From Shimia sp. R9_2 (GTDB lineage Bacteria; Pseudomonadota; Alphaproteobacteria; Rhodobacterales; Rhodobacteraceae): 64,000 nucleotides of DNA. Of this stretch, positions 8,404 to 15,944 are shown piece after piece; the first letter of the stretch is position 1, and each line of letters begins with the position of its first letter. The stretch spans positions 310,001 through 374,000 of the forward strand of contig NZ_JAGHRO010000002.1 in NCBI RefSeq assembly GCF_017743735.1, in the 5' to 3' direction. The notes under the pieces are model-generated. The model did no database searches. It saw nothing but the letters and a program-made list of their open reading frames with translations, and was not told the origin of the DNA. A program made the position numbers and the translations under genes.

Positions 8404-8952
8404 TCAGTTTTTATGCTTGCCGTCCTTGTGGCCATCGCCGTGTTTGCCTTTGCGACCATGTTTCAGCTCTTCTTCCAGACGATCGGCATACGCGGCGCGC
8501 TCCGCATCACTCATTTCGCTGATCCGCTTCAGAAAGCTCTCCCGCGCGAGCGTCCGCCGGTTCACCCCCGCTTCATCCAGCGCCACCACGGTTGCCTTAA
8601 GCGCTTCGCCATCAAACGGGCTCTGACGCAGCAAGCTCAGCGCCTCAAGATAGCGCGCCTGATCAGCGTGCCGATCCACAGAGGCAGACCGGTAGCTGCG
8701 GCGGATCTCCCGACCAACGGCGCGTTTGTCCTCAAAGCTCATCGCCCGCACAAAGGGCGCGGTGAACCGGTCCCCGGCCACTGGGGGGCCGTCGTGACGC
8801 TTGAAACTGAAGATCGCGCCACCGACCAACCCGATGATCAGCACATTTAGGGTCACGGACCCGATCAACAGCACTCGCAACGCGCGGCGCTTTTTGCCCT
8901 TTGGCGGCGGCCCATCGGTTGCGCCGTTTGCACCAGTGTCTTGTGTCATCAT
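8404..8952 (-). CDS. Periplasmic heavy-metal-sensor-like membrane-anchored protein
   Basis: The 182-residue product has a basic N-terminus (GKKRRALR), one membrane segment (about residues 27-48) and a periplasmic helical domain with paired Arg-rich helices, as in the CnrR/CpxP/Spy-like periplasmic heavy-metal sensor family. The tail is rich in His, Lys and Gly (KHGRKGKHGDGHKDGKHKN) and could bind metal. The start overlaps the stop of the upstream anti-sigma-like gene as ATGA, so it is part of the ECF operon. By analogy with CnrYXH it may sense a periplasmic signal for the sigma factor; this is inference from context. Confidence 0.7.
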   Translation of the reverse strand: MMTQDTGANGATDGPPPKGKKRRALRVLLIGSVTLNVLIIGLVGGAIFSFKRHDGPPVAGDRFTAPFVRAMSFEDKRAVGREIRRSYRSASVDRHADQARYLEALSLLRQSPFDGEALKATVVALDEAGVNRRTLARESFLKRISEMSDAERAAYADRLEEELKHGRKGKHGDGHKDGKHKN

Positions 8953-9368
8953 TCTTCCTCCACGCCCAGGTTCAGGGCGTAGCTCACATCCAGATCAGAA
9001 AGGTAAGTTTGCGCAACTTCCCCATAGAGATCGAGGCCCAAAGTGTTCTGCATCAGAGCCGTGCCTGACGAAACACCAATCCACACCCCGGCCAGCCCCG
9101 CAACGGCCACCCCGCTGAGCGAGGGCCATCCGCCCAGCGCCTGCAAGAGCGCCCGCCACCAGCCGCCCTCTTCGCGTAGCGGGCTTTGCGAGGCGCCCTG
9201 TGTGGCTTGCTGTGCCGCCTGCTGGTCTGCCTGAACGGCCTGGGCACTCTCCAGCACCCGCGCCATCAGGTCAGGCGACGGCTCTGCCCGCGCATCGCTC
9301 TTGGCGGAGGCAAACAGATCCTCAAGCATGTCGTCGTCAAACATCTTGTCATCAAACTTATCAGCCAT
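8949..9368 (-). CDS. Membrane-anchored anti-sigma-like protein
   Basis: The 139-residue protein has an acidic N-terminus (DDKMFDDDMLEDLFASA), a Gln/Ala-rich linker, one membrane segment near residues 88-106 and a short periplasmic end. It overlaps the sigma factor gene by 8 bases and the metal-sensor-like gene by 4 bases. Sigma factor followed by a single-pass small protein is the usual arrangement for an anti-sigma factor, and its acidic N-terminal helix could bind the sigma factor. There is no zinc-binding HxxxCxxC motif, so it is not a classical ZAS anti-sigma factor. The role is inferred mainly from position. Confidence 0.6.
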   Translation of the reverse strand: MADKFDDKMFDDDMLEDLFASAKSDARAEPSPDLMARVLESAQAVQADQQAAQQATQGASQSPLREEGGWWRALLQALGGWPSLSGVAVAGLAGVWIGVSSGTALMQNTLGLDLYGEVAQTYLSDLDVSYALNLGVEEE

Positions 9369-9945
9369 CTGTATACCCCAGTGCTTCGCGCTGACCGGCC
9401 AGTGCCTGTGCCAGCGCCCGTTTTCCGCGCGAGGTCAGGCTTTCCACCGCCTCTACGCTGATCTCCATGATCTCGGCAATCTCAGGATTGCCCAACCCTT
9501 CTATGTGACGCAACACCACCGCCAGTCGCTGCCGCTCCGGCAGGCCGTTGAGCGCGGCTTGCAAAGCGTCATTGCGCGCCTGATCCTGCATCTGCTGCGC
9601 CGCCGATTTGGCGTCATCTTCCGGCTCCGGCACAGCGTCCAGCGCCACGCCCCGCGTCTTGCGCAGCCGGTCGGTGCAGAGATTGGCCACCACACGATAC
9701 AGCCATGTGGTCACCTTGGCCTCGCCTTGGCGCCAATCCGGCGCTTGTTTGAAAAGGCGGATCATCGCCTCCTGCGCCACATCTTCGGCCTCGGCCCGAT
9801 CCCCCAGCATGCGAAACGCCTGCGCAAACGCCCGCGGCGTCAACCGCAGCGTCAGACTGCGCGCCGCAGGGCTGTCTCCGTTGGCATATAACACCAACAA
9901 AGCGTCATCCGGCATCTCGTCCTGTTGATCGTAAGGCATCGTCAT
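9361..9945 (-). CDS. ECF-type RNA polymerase sigma factor
   Basis: This 194-residue protein has sigma-70 region 2 (FRMLGDRAEAEDVAQEAMIRLF, then a WLYRVVANLCTDRLRK segment at residues about 82-98) and region 4 (LNGLPERQRLAVVLRH followed by a helix-turn-helix with SVEAVESLTSRGKRAL). These are diagnostic of extracytoplasmic-function sigma factors. An in-frame ATG two codons in is equally possible. It is the first clear gene of a tight operon with an anti-sigma-like and a metal-sensor-like protein, so it probably responds to an envelope or metal signal. The EF-hand gene 135 bases upstream may belong to the same regulon. Confidence 0.92.
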   Translation of the reverse strand: MTMPYDQQDEMPDDALLVLYANGDSPAARSLTLRLTPRAFAQAFRMLGDRAEAEDVAQEAMIRLFKQAPDWRQGEAKVTTWLYRVVANLCTDRLRKTRGVALDAVPEPEDDAKSAAQQMQDQARNDALQAALNGLPERQRLAVVLRHIEGLGNPEIAEIMEISVEAVESLTSRGKRALAQALAGQREALGYTDG

Positions 9946-9949
9946 CGTC

Positions 9950-10057
9950 TCAAGGGCTACCCGCTGCGCCGATGCTGCGCAATCGCTCCGGTGGTAAAGC
10001 CGGATAAGCGATGCGCAGCAGGCTCAGGCCGGGACGGTCGGAGGGGACATCTCCCAC
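9950..10057 (-). CDS. Possible small ORF or frameshifted tail upstream of the sigma gene
   Basis: Between the EF-hand stop and the sigma factor start, one minus-strand frame has a coding-like composition and ends at 9950, only four bases before the sigma ATG. A GTG at 10057 would give a 35-residue peptide (GDVPSDRPGLSLLRIAYPA in its middle). The open frame runs further back over the end of the EF-hand gene in a different frame, so it could also be the old end of a longer protein after a frameshift. There is no good ribosome binding site. I cannot choose between these options. Confidence 0.25.
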   Translation of the reverse strand: MGDVPSDRPGLSLLRIAYPALPPERLRSIGAAGSP

Positions 10058-10079
10058 CGCCCCGATCAGCTCGGCCGGA

Positions 10080-10679
10080 TCAGTTGTCCTGCGTCGCTGC
10101 CTCACCCCGTTTGACTGTGCCACGCGCTTCCTTGGCCGCGTCCCACTCTTCCTGACTGATGCTGCCGTCACCGTCGGTATCAAGCGCCTTGAACATCTTA
10201 GCCTTACGCTCTGCACGCTTGCCGGCGTGCTTTTCCTTCATGGCGTCATATTCCGCCTTGCTGATCTGACCATCCGCGTCGCTGTCCAACCGCTCCAGCA
10301 TCTTGCCGATCCGGTCGCCCTTGGGTTTCATTTCCTCGGCGGAGAGCTGACCGTCCTCATTGGCATCCAGCCGGTCAAACATCCGGTCCACACCTTTGGC
10401 CATGCGCGCATTGCCCGACGCCTCCGCATGGGCCCGCATCTCATCGCGGGAGATCAGATCATCATCATTGGCATCCACCCCGTCAAAACGCGCCTGCGCC
10501 TGTGCCTCAAGCTCCGCGCGGGTCACCACACCGTCGCCATTGGTGTCCAGCATTTCAAAAGCGGGCATGTGATGGCCGCGATGATGGCGCTCCTTGCCTC
10601 CTTCTTTGGCAGAAGCCCCAACCGCCGTCACCCCCAATGCTGCGATCACAACCGCGCCGATCATCAGTTTGCTTTGCAT
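10080..10679 (-). CDS. Secreted five-EF-hand calcium-binding protein
   Basis: The 199-residue product starts with a typical signal peptide (MQSKLMIGAVVIAALG..., cleavage near ASA-KE) and so should be periplasmic or exported. Five 12-residue EF-hand loops follow in order: DTNGDGVVTRAE, DANDDDLISRDE, DANEDGQLSAEE, DSDADGQISKAE and DTDGDGSISQEE. All keep acidic residues at positions 1 and 12, so calcium binding is likely for most. The second loop lacks Gly6. No enzymatic domain is present. It lies upstream of the ECF operon in the same direction and might be a target or part of the signal; that is inference. Confidence 0.88.
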   Translation of the reverse strand: MQSKLMIGAVVIAALGVTAVGASAKEGGKERHHRGHHMPAFEMLDTNGDGVVTRAELEAQAQARFDGVDANDDDLISRDEMRAHAEASGNARMAKGVDRMFDRLDANEDGQLSAEEMKPKGDRIGKMLERLDSDADGQISKAEYDAMKEKHAGKRAERKAKMFKALDTDGDGSISQEEWDAAKEARGTVKRGEAATQDN

Positions 10680-10931
10680 CTCGATCTCTCCTCTTTAGGC
10701 ATCGTCCAATGTGGCTCATTGCCTGTTTGGTGCAGATAGAACGCGCCGCCCCCGCCATTCCGTCGCAACTTTTTTCGATTTTTTTGCGCGTGCCTTTCTT
10801 TGGCCTTCCACAGCTCCGGCAAGTGCCCCCGCAAGCCCTTCCTTTGCGACATCCCGCCGCAAGGCATTTTGACCTCTTTAATCTGTGCGCCCGCTACATC
10901 ATTTTGACCGGATCGAACGCGAGGACATGTG

Positions 10932-11309
10932 ATGAGCGAGACAACGGCAGCATTGGAAGACAGACCCTTAAAACCTGCCCTGATGCGCGGCTGGCGCCGC
11001 AAATGCCCAAATTGTGGCAATGGCCCTATGCTGAAGGGCTATCTGAAGGTGCGCGACCATTGCCCGGTCTGCAAACAAGAGCTGCATCACCACCGCGCAG
11101 ATGATGGCCCCGCCTATCTGACCATTCTGATCGTCGGCCACCTCATGGCCCCGCTCCTGCACGTGGCCTTTGTGCACTGGCGACCAGAACCTCTTATCCT
11201 CTTTACAATTTTTGCGGTTGGCTGCGTCGCGCTCTCGCTCTACCTTCTTCCTCGACTGAAGGGGGGCGTGGTCGCGTTTCAATGGGCGCGCCGCATGCAC
11301 GGGTTTTAG
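10932..11309 (+). CDS. DUF983-family membrane protein
   Basis: The 125-residue protein has an N-terminal zinc-ribbon-like segment with two Cys pairs (CPNCGNG and CPVCKQE), then two membrane helices separated by a short loop (YLTILIVGHLMAPLLHVAF and ILFTIFAVGCVALSLYLL) and a C-terminal MHGF. That order is typical of DUF983. Its function is not established. The ATG at 10932 has GAGG seven bases upstream. It lies 43 bases before the NUDIX gene in the same direction and probably shares its transcript. Confidence 0.85.
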   Translation: MSETTAALEDRPLKPALMRGWRRKCPNCGNGPMLKGYLKVRDHCPVCKQELHHHRADDGPAYLTILIVGHLMAPLLHVAFVHWRPEPLILFTIFAVGCVALSLYLLPRLKGGVVAFQWARRMHGF

Positions 11310-11352
11310 TGATCCGTCCCAAGACCCCTCAAGCTGAGGGGAGCATACGGGC

Positions 11353-12048
11353 ATGACGATCGACAAAACCGCCATTCGAGACGCCGCAACGGTCATCGTT
11401 CTGCGGGATCGGGACACCGATCCCCGCATTCTGATGGGACAGCGCGGCGCCAAAGCGGCCTTCATGCCCAACAAGGTGGTCTTTCCCGGCGGTGCGGTGG
11501 ACGCGGGTGATGCGGACATCGCCCTTGCAACGCAGATACCTGATTTCTGCGCCGACCGTCTGCGCGAAGACAGCGCGCACGATCTGTCTCATGCGCTCTG
11601 CGTGGCCGCCATTCGCGAGCTGTGGGAAGAAACCGGGCTGATCCTCGGGCAGAAAGGCAGCTGGTCAGAGCCGCCAGCGCCGGATTGGGAAAGCTTTGCC
11701 GCAACCGGTCATGTCCCCACCGCCGAAGCGCTGCAATTTGTCTTCCGCGCCATCACGCCTCCGGGTCGCCCGCGCCGCTTTGATGCGCGCTTCTTTCTTC
11801 TGGACGCCGATGAAATCGCCACCGATCTGGATGATTTCTCAGCCGCTTGCGAAGAGCTGTCCCACCTTCAGTGGATCCCGCTGAAAGACGTGCGCGCCTT
11901 TGACCTGCCCTTCATCACCGAGGTTGTGCTCGCCGAAATCGAGGCCCGCGTGACCGACCGCAACCCACCTGCCGCCGTGCCCTTCTTCAAAAACAACGAC
12001 GAATCCAGCCTCTTTCTCAGGCTCTACGGCCACGAACAAGATCGCTGA
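11353..12048 (+). CDS. NUDIX-domain hydrolase
   Basis: The 231-residue protein carries the core of a NUDIX box (AAIRELWEETGLILG), which binds Mg2+ and hydrolyses nucleoside diphosphates linked to another group; it is preceded by FMPNKVVFPGGAVD. The glycine of the box is displaced by an insertion between FPGGAVDAGD and the REL helix, as in coenzyme-A-type or larger NUDIX proteins of Rhodobacteraceae. Substrate is unknown. It follows DUF983 and ends two bases from the stop of the convergent EamA gene. Confidence 0.85.
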   Translation: MTIDKTAIRDAATVIVLRDRDTDPRILMGQRGAKAAFMPNKVVFPGGAVDAGDADIALATQIPDFCADRLREDSAHDLSHALCVAAIRELWEETGLILGQKGSWSEPPAPDWESFAATGHVPTAEALQFVFRAITPPGRPRRFDARFFLLDADEIATDLDDFSAACEELSHLQWIPLKDVRAFDLPFITEVVLAEIEARVTDRNPPAAVPFFKNNDESSLFLRLYGHEQDR

Positions 12049-12050
12049 GC

Positions 12051-12953
12051 CTAGGCCAGCAGGATCAGCCCCACAATCGACGCCGCCAAAAGTGCCATGC
12101 CAAGGTATTCCCGCCGGCTGATCGTCTCACGGAAGATCAGCACCGTGCCCAGAATGCCAAACACCAGCTCGATCTGTCCCACGGTTTTCACATAAGCCGC
12201 GTTTTGCAGCGTGAAGGCCGTGAACCAGCAGAAGGTTCCGCCCATGCTGGTCAGCCCGATGAAGCCCGCACTGCGCCAGGCGCCCAGCACCTTGGCCACC
12301 TCGCCGGGCTCGCGCAGCTTCAGCCAGCCCCACATGCCTGCCATCTGCATCGCCGTCACCGCCGCCAAAGTCACCAGCGCCCGCTGCATCGGCGCATCCA
12401 GCGCCACCTGCAAAGAGGCTCCGCGGTAACAGACCGCCGACACGCCAAAGAGCGCTCCGGCCAAAAGGCCCAGCGCCGCCGAGGGGCTAAGAAACCGCCG
12501 CCAGCCCTGTTGGTTGGCCTCAATCGGCCCCGACAGCACCAAAACCCCGGCCAAACCGATGAAGATCGCCGCCATCCCAAGAGCAGAGACCGCCTCGCCC
12601 AGCACCAGAATGCCAATCAGCACCGTCAGCAGCACCTCGGTTTTAATGAAAGCCATGCCCACCGCAAAATTGCGCCGCCCAAACAACATCACCGTACACA
12701 CGGTCGCGGTGATCTGCGCCGCGCCGCCCACAATGCCATATCCCCAGAAGGCCCAGGACAACGCAGGCAGCTTCACCTGCCCCAAGGCGACAAGCGTCAG
12801 CAGAATGGTCGCGGCAATCGGCGCGGAATACACAAACCGCGCAAATGTGGCCCCAGCGGCAGAGAGCTTCACCTGCGCGAGGTGTTTTTGCAGCATAAAG
12901 CGCACGGTCTGAAAGGCGGCTGCGGCGACGGAGGCAATGATCCAAAGTTCCAT
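12051..12953 (-). CDS. EamA/DMT-family transporter
   Basis: The 300-residue product has ten predicted membrane segments arranged as two five-helix repeats, the mark of the drug/metabolite transporter (EamA) superfamily. The second repeat contains the usual QIELVFGILGTVLIF and a basic REYLG before the last helix. Most relatives export amino acids, metabolites or drugs; the substrate cannot be named. ATG at 12953 is preferred over a GTG six codons upstream because the first hydrophobic segment then starts at once. It is convergent with the NUDIX gene. Confidence 0.85.
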   Translation of the reverse strand: MELWIIASVAAAAFQTVRFMLQKHLAQVKLSAAGATFARFVYSAPIAATILLTLVALGQVKLPALSWAFWGYGIVGGAAQITATVCTVMLFGRRNFAVGMAFIKTEVLLTVLIGILVLGEAVSALGMAAIFIGLAGVLVLSGPIEANQQGWRRFLSPSAALGLLAGALFGVSAVCYRGASLQVALDAPMQRALVTLAAVTAMQMAGMWGWLKLREPGEVAKVLGAWRSAGFIGLTSMGGTFCWFTAFTLQNAAYVKTVGQIELVFGILGTVLIFRETISRREYLGMALLAASIVGLILLA

Positions 12954-13015
12954 GACGCTCTTGATGCACACCTAAGACGCTGTTGTCACTGTGGAATAGC
13001 CACCCGCGGCAGGTC

Positions 13016-13933
13016 TCACCCGCCTTTGCGCCACAGCGGATGCGCCACCGGGTCTTTGCTCTGCCAGAAATAGCGCCGGAACACCTCGCTGTAGGAGGCA
13101 AAATAATAACCCTCGTTGCGCGACAGATAACGCGCCCGATGGCTGCGAAACAGTTTGGGCAGCTGATACCAGGCCACTTTGGGATGCATATGATGCACCA
13201 CATGCAGATTGTTGTTGAGAAAGACCCAGGACAAAGGCCCGCGATCCTCAATGATCACCGTGCGGCCCCGCGCGCGCTCATGCGCCTGATGCTCCAGAAA
13301 GGTGCGGATCTTCAAAATCGCCATTGCCCCATAGGCACAGCACCCAAACGCCCACCCCTGCATCTGCCCAACAGCCGCCAACCACCAGAGCACAACTGCC
13401 ACCGCAGGCCCATGCCACAGCCAGCCGCGCAACACCGCCATGTCCCCTGCGCGCACCGCTCGCCAATCTGCAGCCATGAAACAGATCTGCCCCACCAGCG
13501 GTCCAACCAACAGCCTCCCGGCGAGCGTATTATTCCAATTCAGCACCCGCTGACGCCATTTGGGCAGCGCCGCCCAGTCCTCTTGATAGAGGTAATTGCT
13601 CTCCGGATCGTCATATGGATCGGTCAGACGGCTGTCCAAATGATGCGCCAGATGGGTGTCGCGAAACCGCAGATAAGGCACAAACAGCCCCAGCGCCGGA
13701 AACACGAAAGCGGCATTCAACACTTTGTTTTCAAACGGATGTCCATGCAAGGCCTCATGGCTCAGCGAGCTGTGCAGCGCCATGGCCACAACCGTCAGCC
13801 CCATGCCCAAAGGCAACCACAACGCCGCGCCCCAGACAGTGCCCAGCGCAAACAGCGCATAACACAAAAGAAGCAACCCAAGGGTGGGCCATTCCACCCG
13901 CACCTTCTTGGGCTGCACCCTATCCACGCACAC
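13016..13933 (-). CDS. Membrane fatty-acid-desaturase-family protein
   Basis: The 305-residue membrane protein has the three histidine clusters of diiron desaturases and hydroxylases: HEALHGH near residue 60, HLAHH near residue 94 and HVVHHMHP near residue 245, plus four to six hydrophobic segments. These bind two irons and use O2 to desaturate or hydroxylate an acyl or related lipid chain. The exact lipid substrate is unknown. Only GTG codons are available as starts; the first one, used here, overlaps the DUF2061 gene by 14 bases, and another GTG five codons in is possible. The overlap implies translational coupling. Confidence 0.82.
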   Translation of the reverse strand: MCVDRVQPKKVRVEWPTLGLLLLCYALFALGTVWGAALWLPLGMGLTVVAMALHSSLSHEALHGHPFENKVLNAAFVFPALGLFVPYLRFRDTHLAHHLDSRLTDPYDDPESNYLYQEDWAALPKWRQRVLNWNNTLAGRLLVGPLVGQICFMAADWRAVRAGDMAVLRGWLWHGPAVAVVLWWLAAVGQMQGWAFGCCAYGAMAILKIRTFLEHQAHERARGRTVIIEDRGPLSWVFLNNNLHVVHHMHPKVAWYQLPKLFRSHRARYLSRNEGYYFASYSEVFRRYFWQSKDPVAHPLWRKGG

Positions 13934-14126
13934 GCCCCCAGGACACCCGCGCCCAGACCCGCTCGTAGATCACATAGCAGCTCAAACCGATGGCTGTGTT
14001 GATCGCCGCCATCTTGCCGCCCATCGCCAAAGAGCCCGTCGCCCAAAGCCCCACCAATGCCATGGACATCAGCCCAATCACATTCCAGATCACCGCTTTC
14101 ACAATCGAGCGTTTGGGAGTTTCCAT
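13920..14126 (-). CDS. DUF2061-family small membrane protein
   Basis: This 68-residue protein fits DUF2061: an N-terminal RSIVKAVIWNVIGL helix, a second helix with GGKMAAINTAIGLSCYVIYERVW. It has two membrane segments. Family members often sit next to lipid or sulfur genes, and their role is unknown. It overlaps the desaturase gene, so the two are probably made together; it could help that enzyme in the membrane, but there is no direct evidence. Confidence 0.8.
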   Translation of the reverse strand: METPKRSIVKAVIWNVIGLMSMALVGLWATGSLAMGGKMAAINTAIGLSCYVIYERVWARVSWGRVRG

Positions 14127-14238
14127 CGCCGTGCCTTTTCTTCGTCTTAGTCAGGCTCACGGTTTTGTGAGCACAACCAGAGCTATCGCGCCGCGGTGCG
14201 TTTCAGAATTCCGAATATGATTAACAAAAATCGTCATA

Positions 14239-14254
14239 GGTGATATTAATCACC
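14239..14254. promoter_or_regulatory. Palindromic operator candidate at the XRE regulator start
   Basis: GGTGAT-ATTA-ATCACC is a perfect dyad (6-bp arms, 4-base centre) ending two bases before the ATG of the XRE gene. No other usable ribosome binding site is seen in this spot. A dyad here is well placed for autorepression by the dimeric product. Confidence 0.5.
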
Positions 14255-14256
14255 AC

Positions 14257-15114
14257 ATGATCGAAAATATCGACAAACGGCTCCGCGCCGACCGCTTCCG
14301 CCAGCGCCTTGCCACCGCCATGCAGACCAGCGCCATGTCTCAGGCCGCGCTCGCGCGCACCATCGGCGTAGACCGCTCCACCATTAGCCAACTCCTCAAA
14401 GACGAGGGCGCGCGGCTCCCCAATGCGCAGGTTGTCGGTGAATGCGCGGCGGCGCTTGGGGTCTCTGCCGACTGGCTGCTCTCGCTCACCGACCGCCCTG
14501 AAAACACCGCCGATATTCTCGCCAATGCGCTCACCGTCACCAAGGCCCCCCGCGCGCTGGTGGATGAACAGATCTTCGCCTGGCACCAAGAGGCCGCAGG
14601 CTACAAGATCCGTCACGTCCCCGCAGCGCTGCCGGACATGCTCAAAACCGATGAGATGCTGAACTGGGAATATTCGCCGCATCTGGGCCGCACTGCTGAG
14701 CAGGCCATCAACGCCTCCCGCGACCGGCTGGATCTGATGCGCGCCTCACAATCGGATTATGAAATCGCCCTGCCGCGCCACGATATGGAATCCTTTGCCA
14801 ATGGCGAGGGCTACCATCGCGGCCTGCCCGCCGACATCCGCGCCCGGCAACTCGCCCATTTCGCAACCCTTACAGAACAGCTCTACCCGCGCCTGCGCCT
14901 CTACCTCTTTGACGCCCGCCGCCTCTACTCCAGCCCGATCACCGTCTTCGGCCCCCTGCTCGCCGTGCTCTATCTGGGCCGCAACTACCTCGCCTTTCGC
15001 GACACAGAGCGCGTGACTTCCTTCACCGAGCACTTTGACAATCTGGTACGTCAGGCCGACATCAGCGCCCGCGACATCCCCGCCCATCTGGAAAGCCTCA
15101 AGGCCACGCTATAA
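14257..15114 (+). CDS. XRE-family helix-turn-helix transcriptional regulator
   Basis: The 285-residue protein has an N-terminal Cro/C1-type DNA-binding domain (MSQAALARTIGVDRSTISQLL, residues about 28-48, with the following ALGVSADWLLSLT helix). The remaining 200 residues form a separate domain with no motif I recognise, ending with a segment (YLFDARRLYSSPITVFG) that may bind a ligand. It stands alone between the DUF2061/desaturase genes and the carnitine genes. The dyad just upstream suggests autoregulation. Target genes are unknown; the divergent DUF2061-desaturase pair is one candidate. Confidence 0.85.
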   Translation: MIENIDKRLRADRFRQRLATAMQTSAMSQAALARTIGVDRSTISQLLKDEGARLPNAQVVGECAAALGVSADWLLSLTDRPENTADILANALTVTKAPRALVDEQIFAWHQEAAGYKIRHVPAALPDMLKTDEMLNWEYSPHLGRTAEQAINASRDRLDLMRASQSDYEIALPRHDMESFANGEGYHRGLPADIRARQLAHFATLTEQLYPRLRLYLFDARRLYSSPITVFGPLLAVLYLGRNYLAFRDTERVTSFTEHFDNLVRQADISARDIPAHLESLKATL

Positions 15115-15182
15115 GCCGCCCTAGCTTCTCATTCTCCCAATATCCTGGGGTGGCCGCCGCTTGCGGTGGCAGGGCAAAGCCC

Positions 15183-15944
15183 CTAAGCCTTCGGATCCGG
15201 ATTCACCGTAAACCCGTCCACGGCAATCACCTGCCCGCTGACCATCCGGGCTTTCTCTGAACAGAGAAACACCGCCATATCCGCCACATCACGCGCCTCC
15301 ACAAAGGCCCCCAGCGCCGTGCCACTGGCATAGCCCTCATAGACGTCATCGCGGCTCATTCCCTTGGCGGCCGCCTCCCGCGCCAGCACCCCCTCCATCC
15401 GCGGCCCTTCCACCGCGCCGGGGCAGATTACATTGGCCCGCACGCCATAGCCCCCGAGCTCCATCGCCAGAGTTTTGGTCAGCCCAATCACCGCCCATTT
15501 GGCGGCCGCGTAAGGCGCACGGTAAGGGTAACCATATTGCCCCGCTGTGGAGCTGGTCACCACAATCGCCCCCTGCCCGGCAGCCTTCATCATCGGCGCG
15601 GCGTATTTCGCCGCCAGAAACGCGCCTTCCAGATTGACCGCCACGCAGGCCTGCCAGTCTTGCAGTTTTATATCCTCCACAGCCGCAGTCGGCCCGGCAA
15701 CTCCGGCATTTGCGCAAAGCGCATCGAGCCCGCCCCACGCAGCCTGCACCTCCGAAAACAGCGCAGCCACGCCTGCCTCATCGGTCACATCAAGCTGCGT
15801 GCTGCGCCAGCTCTCAGGCGCATCCGCCAAAGCCGCGCCATCCAGATCCGCCACCCAGACCTGCCAGCCCTCGCGCGCAAAAGCCTCCGCCATCGCGCGA
15901 CCAATGCCAGAGCCGCCCGCCGTGATCAGAACCCGCCTGCTCAT
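15183..15944 (-). CDS. Short-chain dehydrogenase/reductase in the carnitine operon
   Basis: The 253-residue protein is a classical SDR: a TAGGSGIG nucleotide-binding turn (residues 8-15), CANAGV, the catalytic STAGQYGYPYRAPYAAAK segment with Ser, Tyr and Lys, and a C-terminal VIAVDGG-like end (VIAVDGFTVNP). An acidic residue after the second strand (DLDG) suggests NAD rather than NADP. The start overlaps the stop of the carnitine dehydrogenase gene as ATGA. It could act on a hydroxy acid made during carnitine use, for example reduction of acetoacetate, but the substrate is inferred only from context. Confidence 0.85.
   Translation of the reverse strand: MSRRVLITAGGSGIGRAMAEAFAREGWQVWVADLDGAALADAPESWRSTQLDVTDEAGVAALFSEVQAAWGGLDALCANAGVAGPTAAVEDIKLQDWQACVAVNLEGAFLAAKYAAPMMKAAGQGAIVVTSSTAGQYGYPYRAPYAAAKWAVIGLTKTLAMELGGYGVRANVICPGAVEGPRMEGVLAREAAAKGMSRDDVYEGYASGTALGAFVEARDVADMAVFLCSEKARMVSGQVIAVDGFTVNPDPKA

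Noticed and set aside
10763-10792. T-rich inverted repeat between the EF-hand and DUF983 genes as a terminator
   Set aside because: The stem is only about five bases with a long loop, and no plus-strand gene ends upstream.
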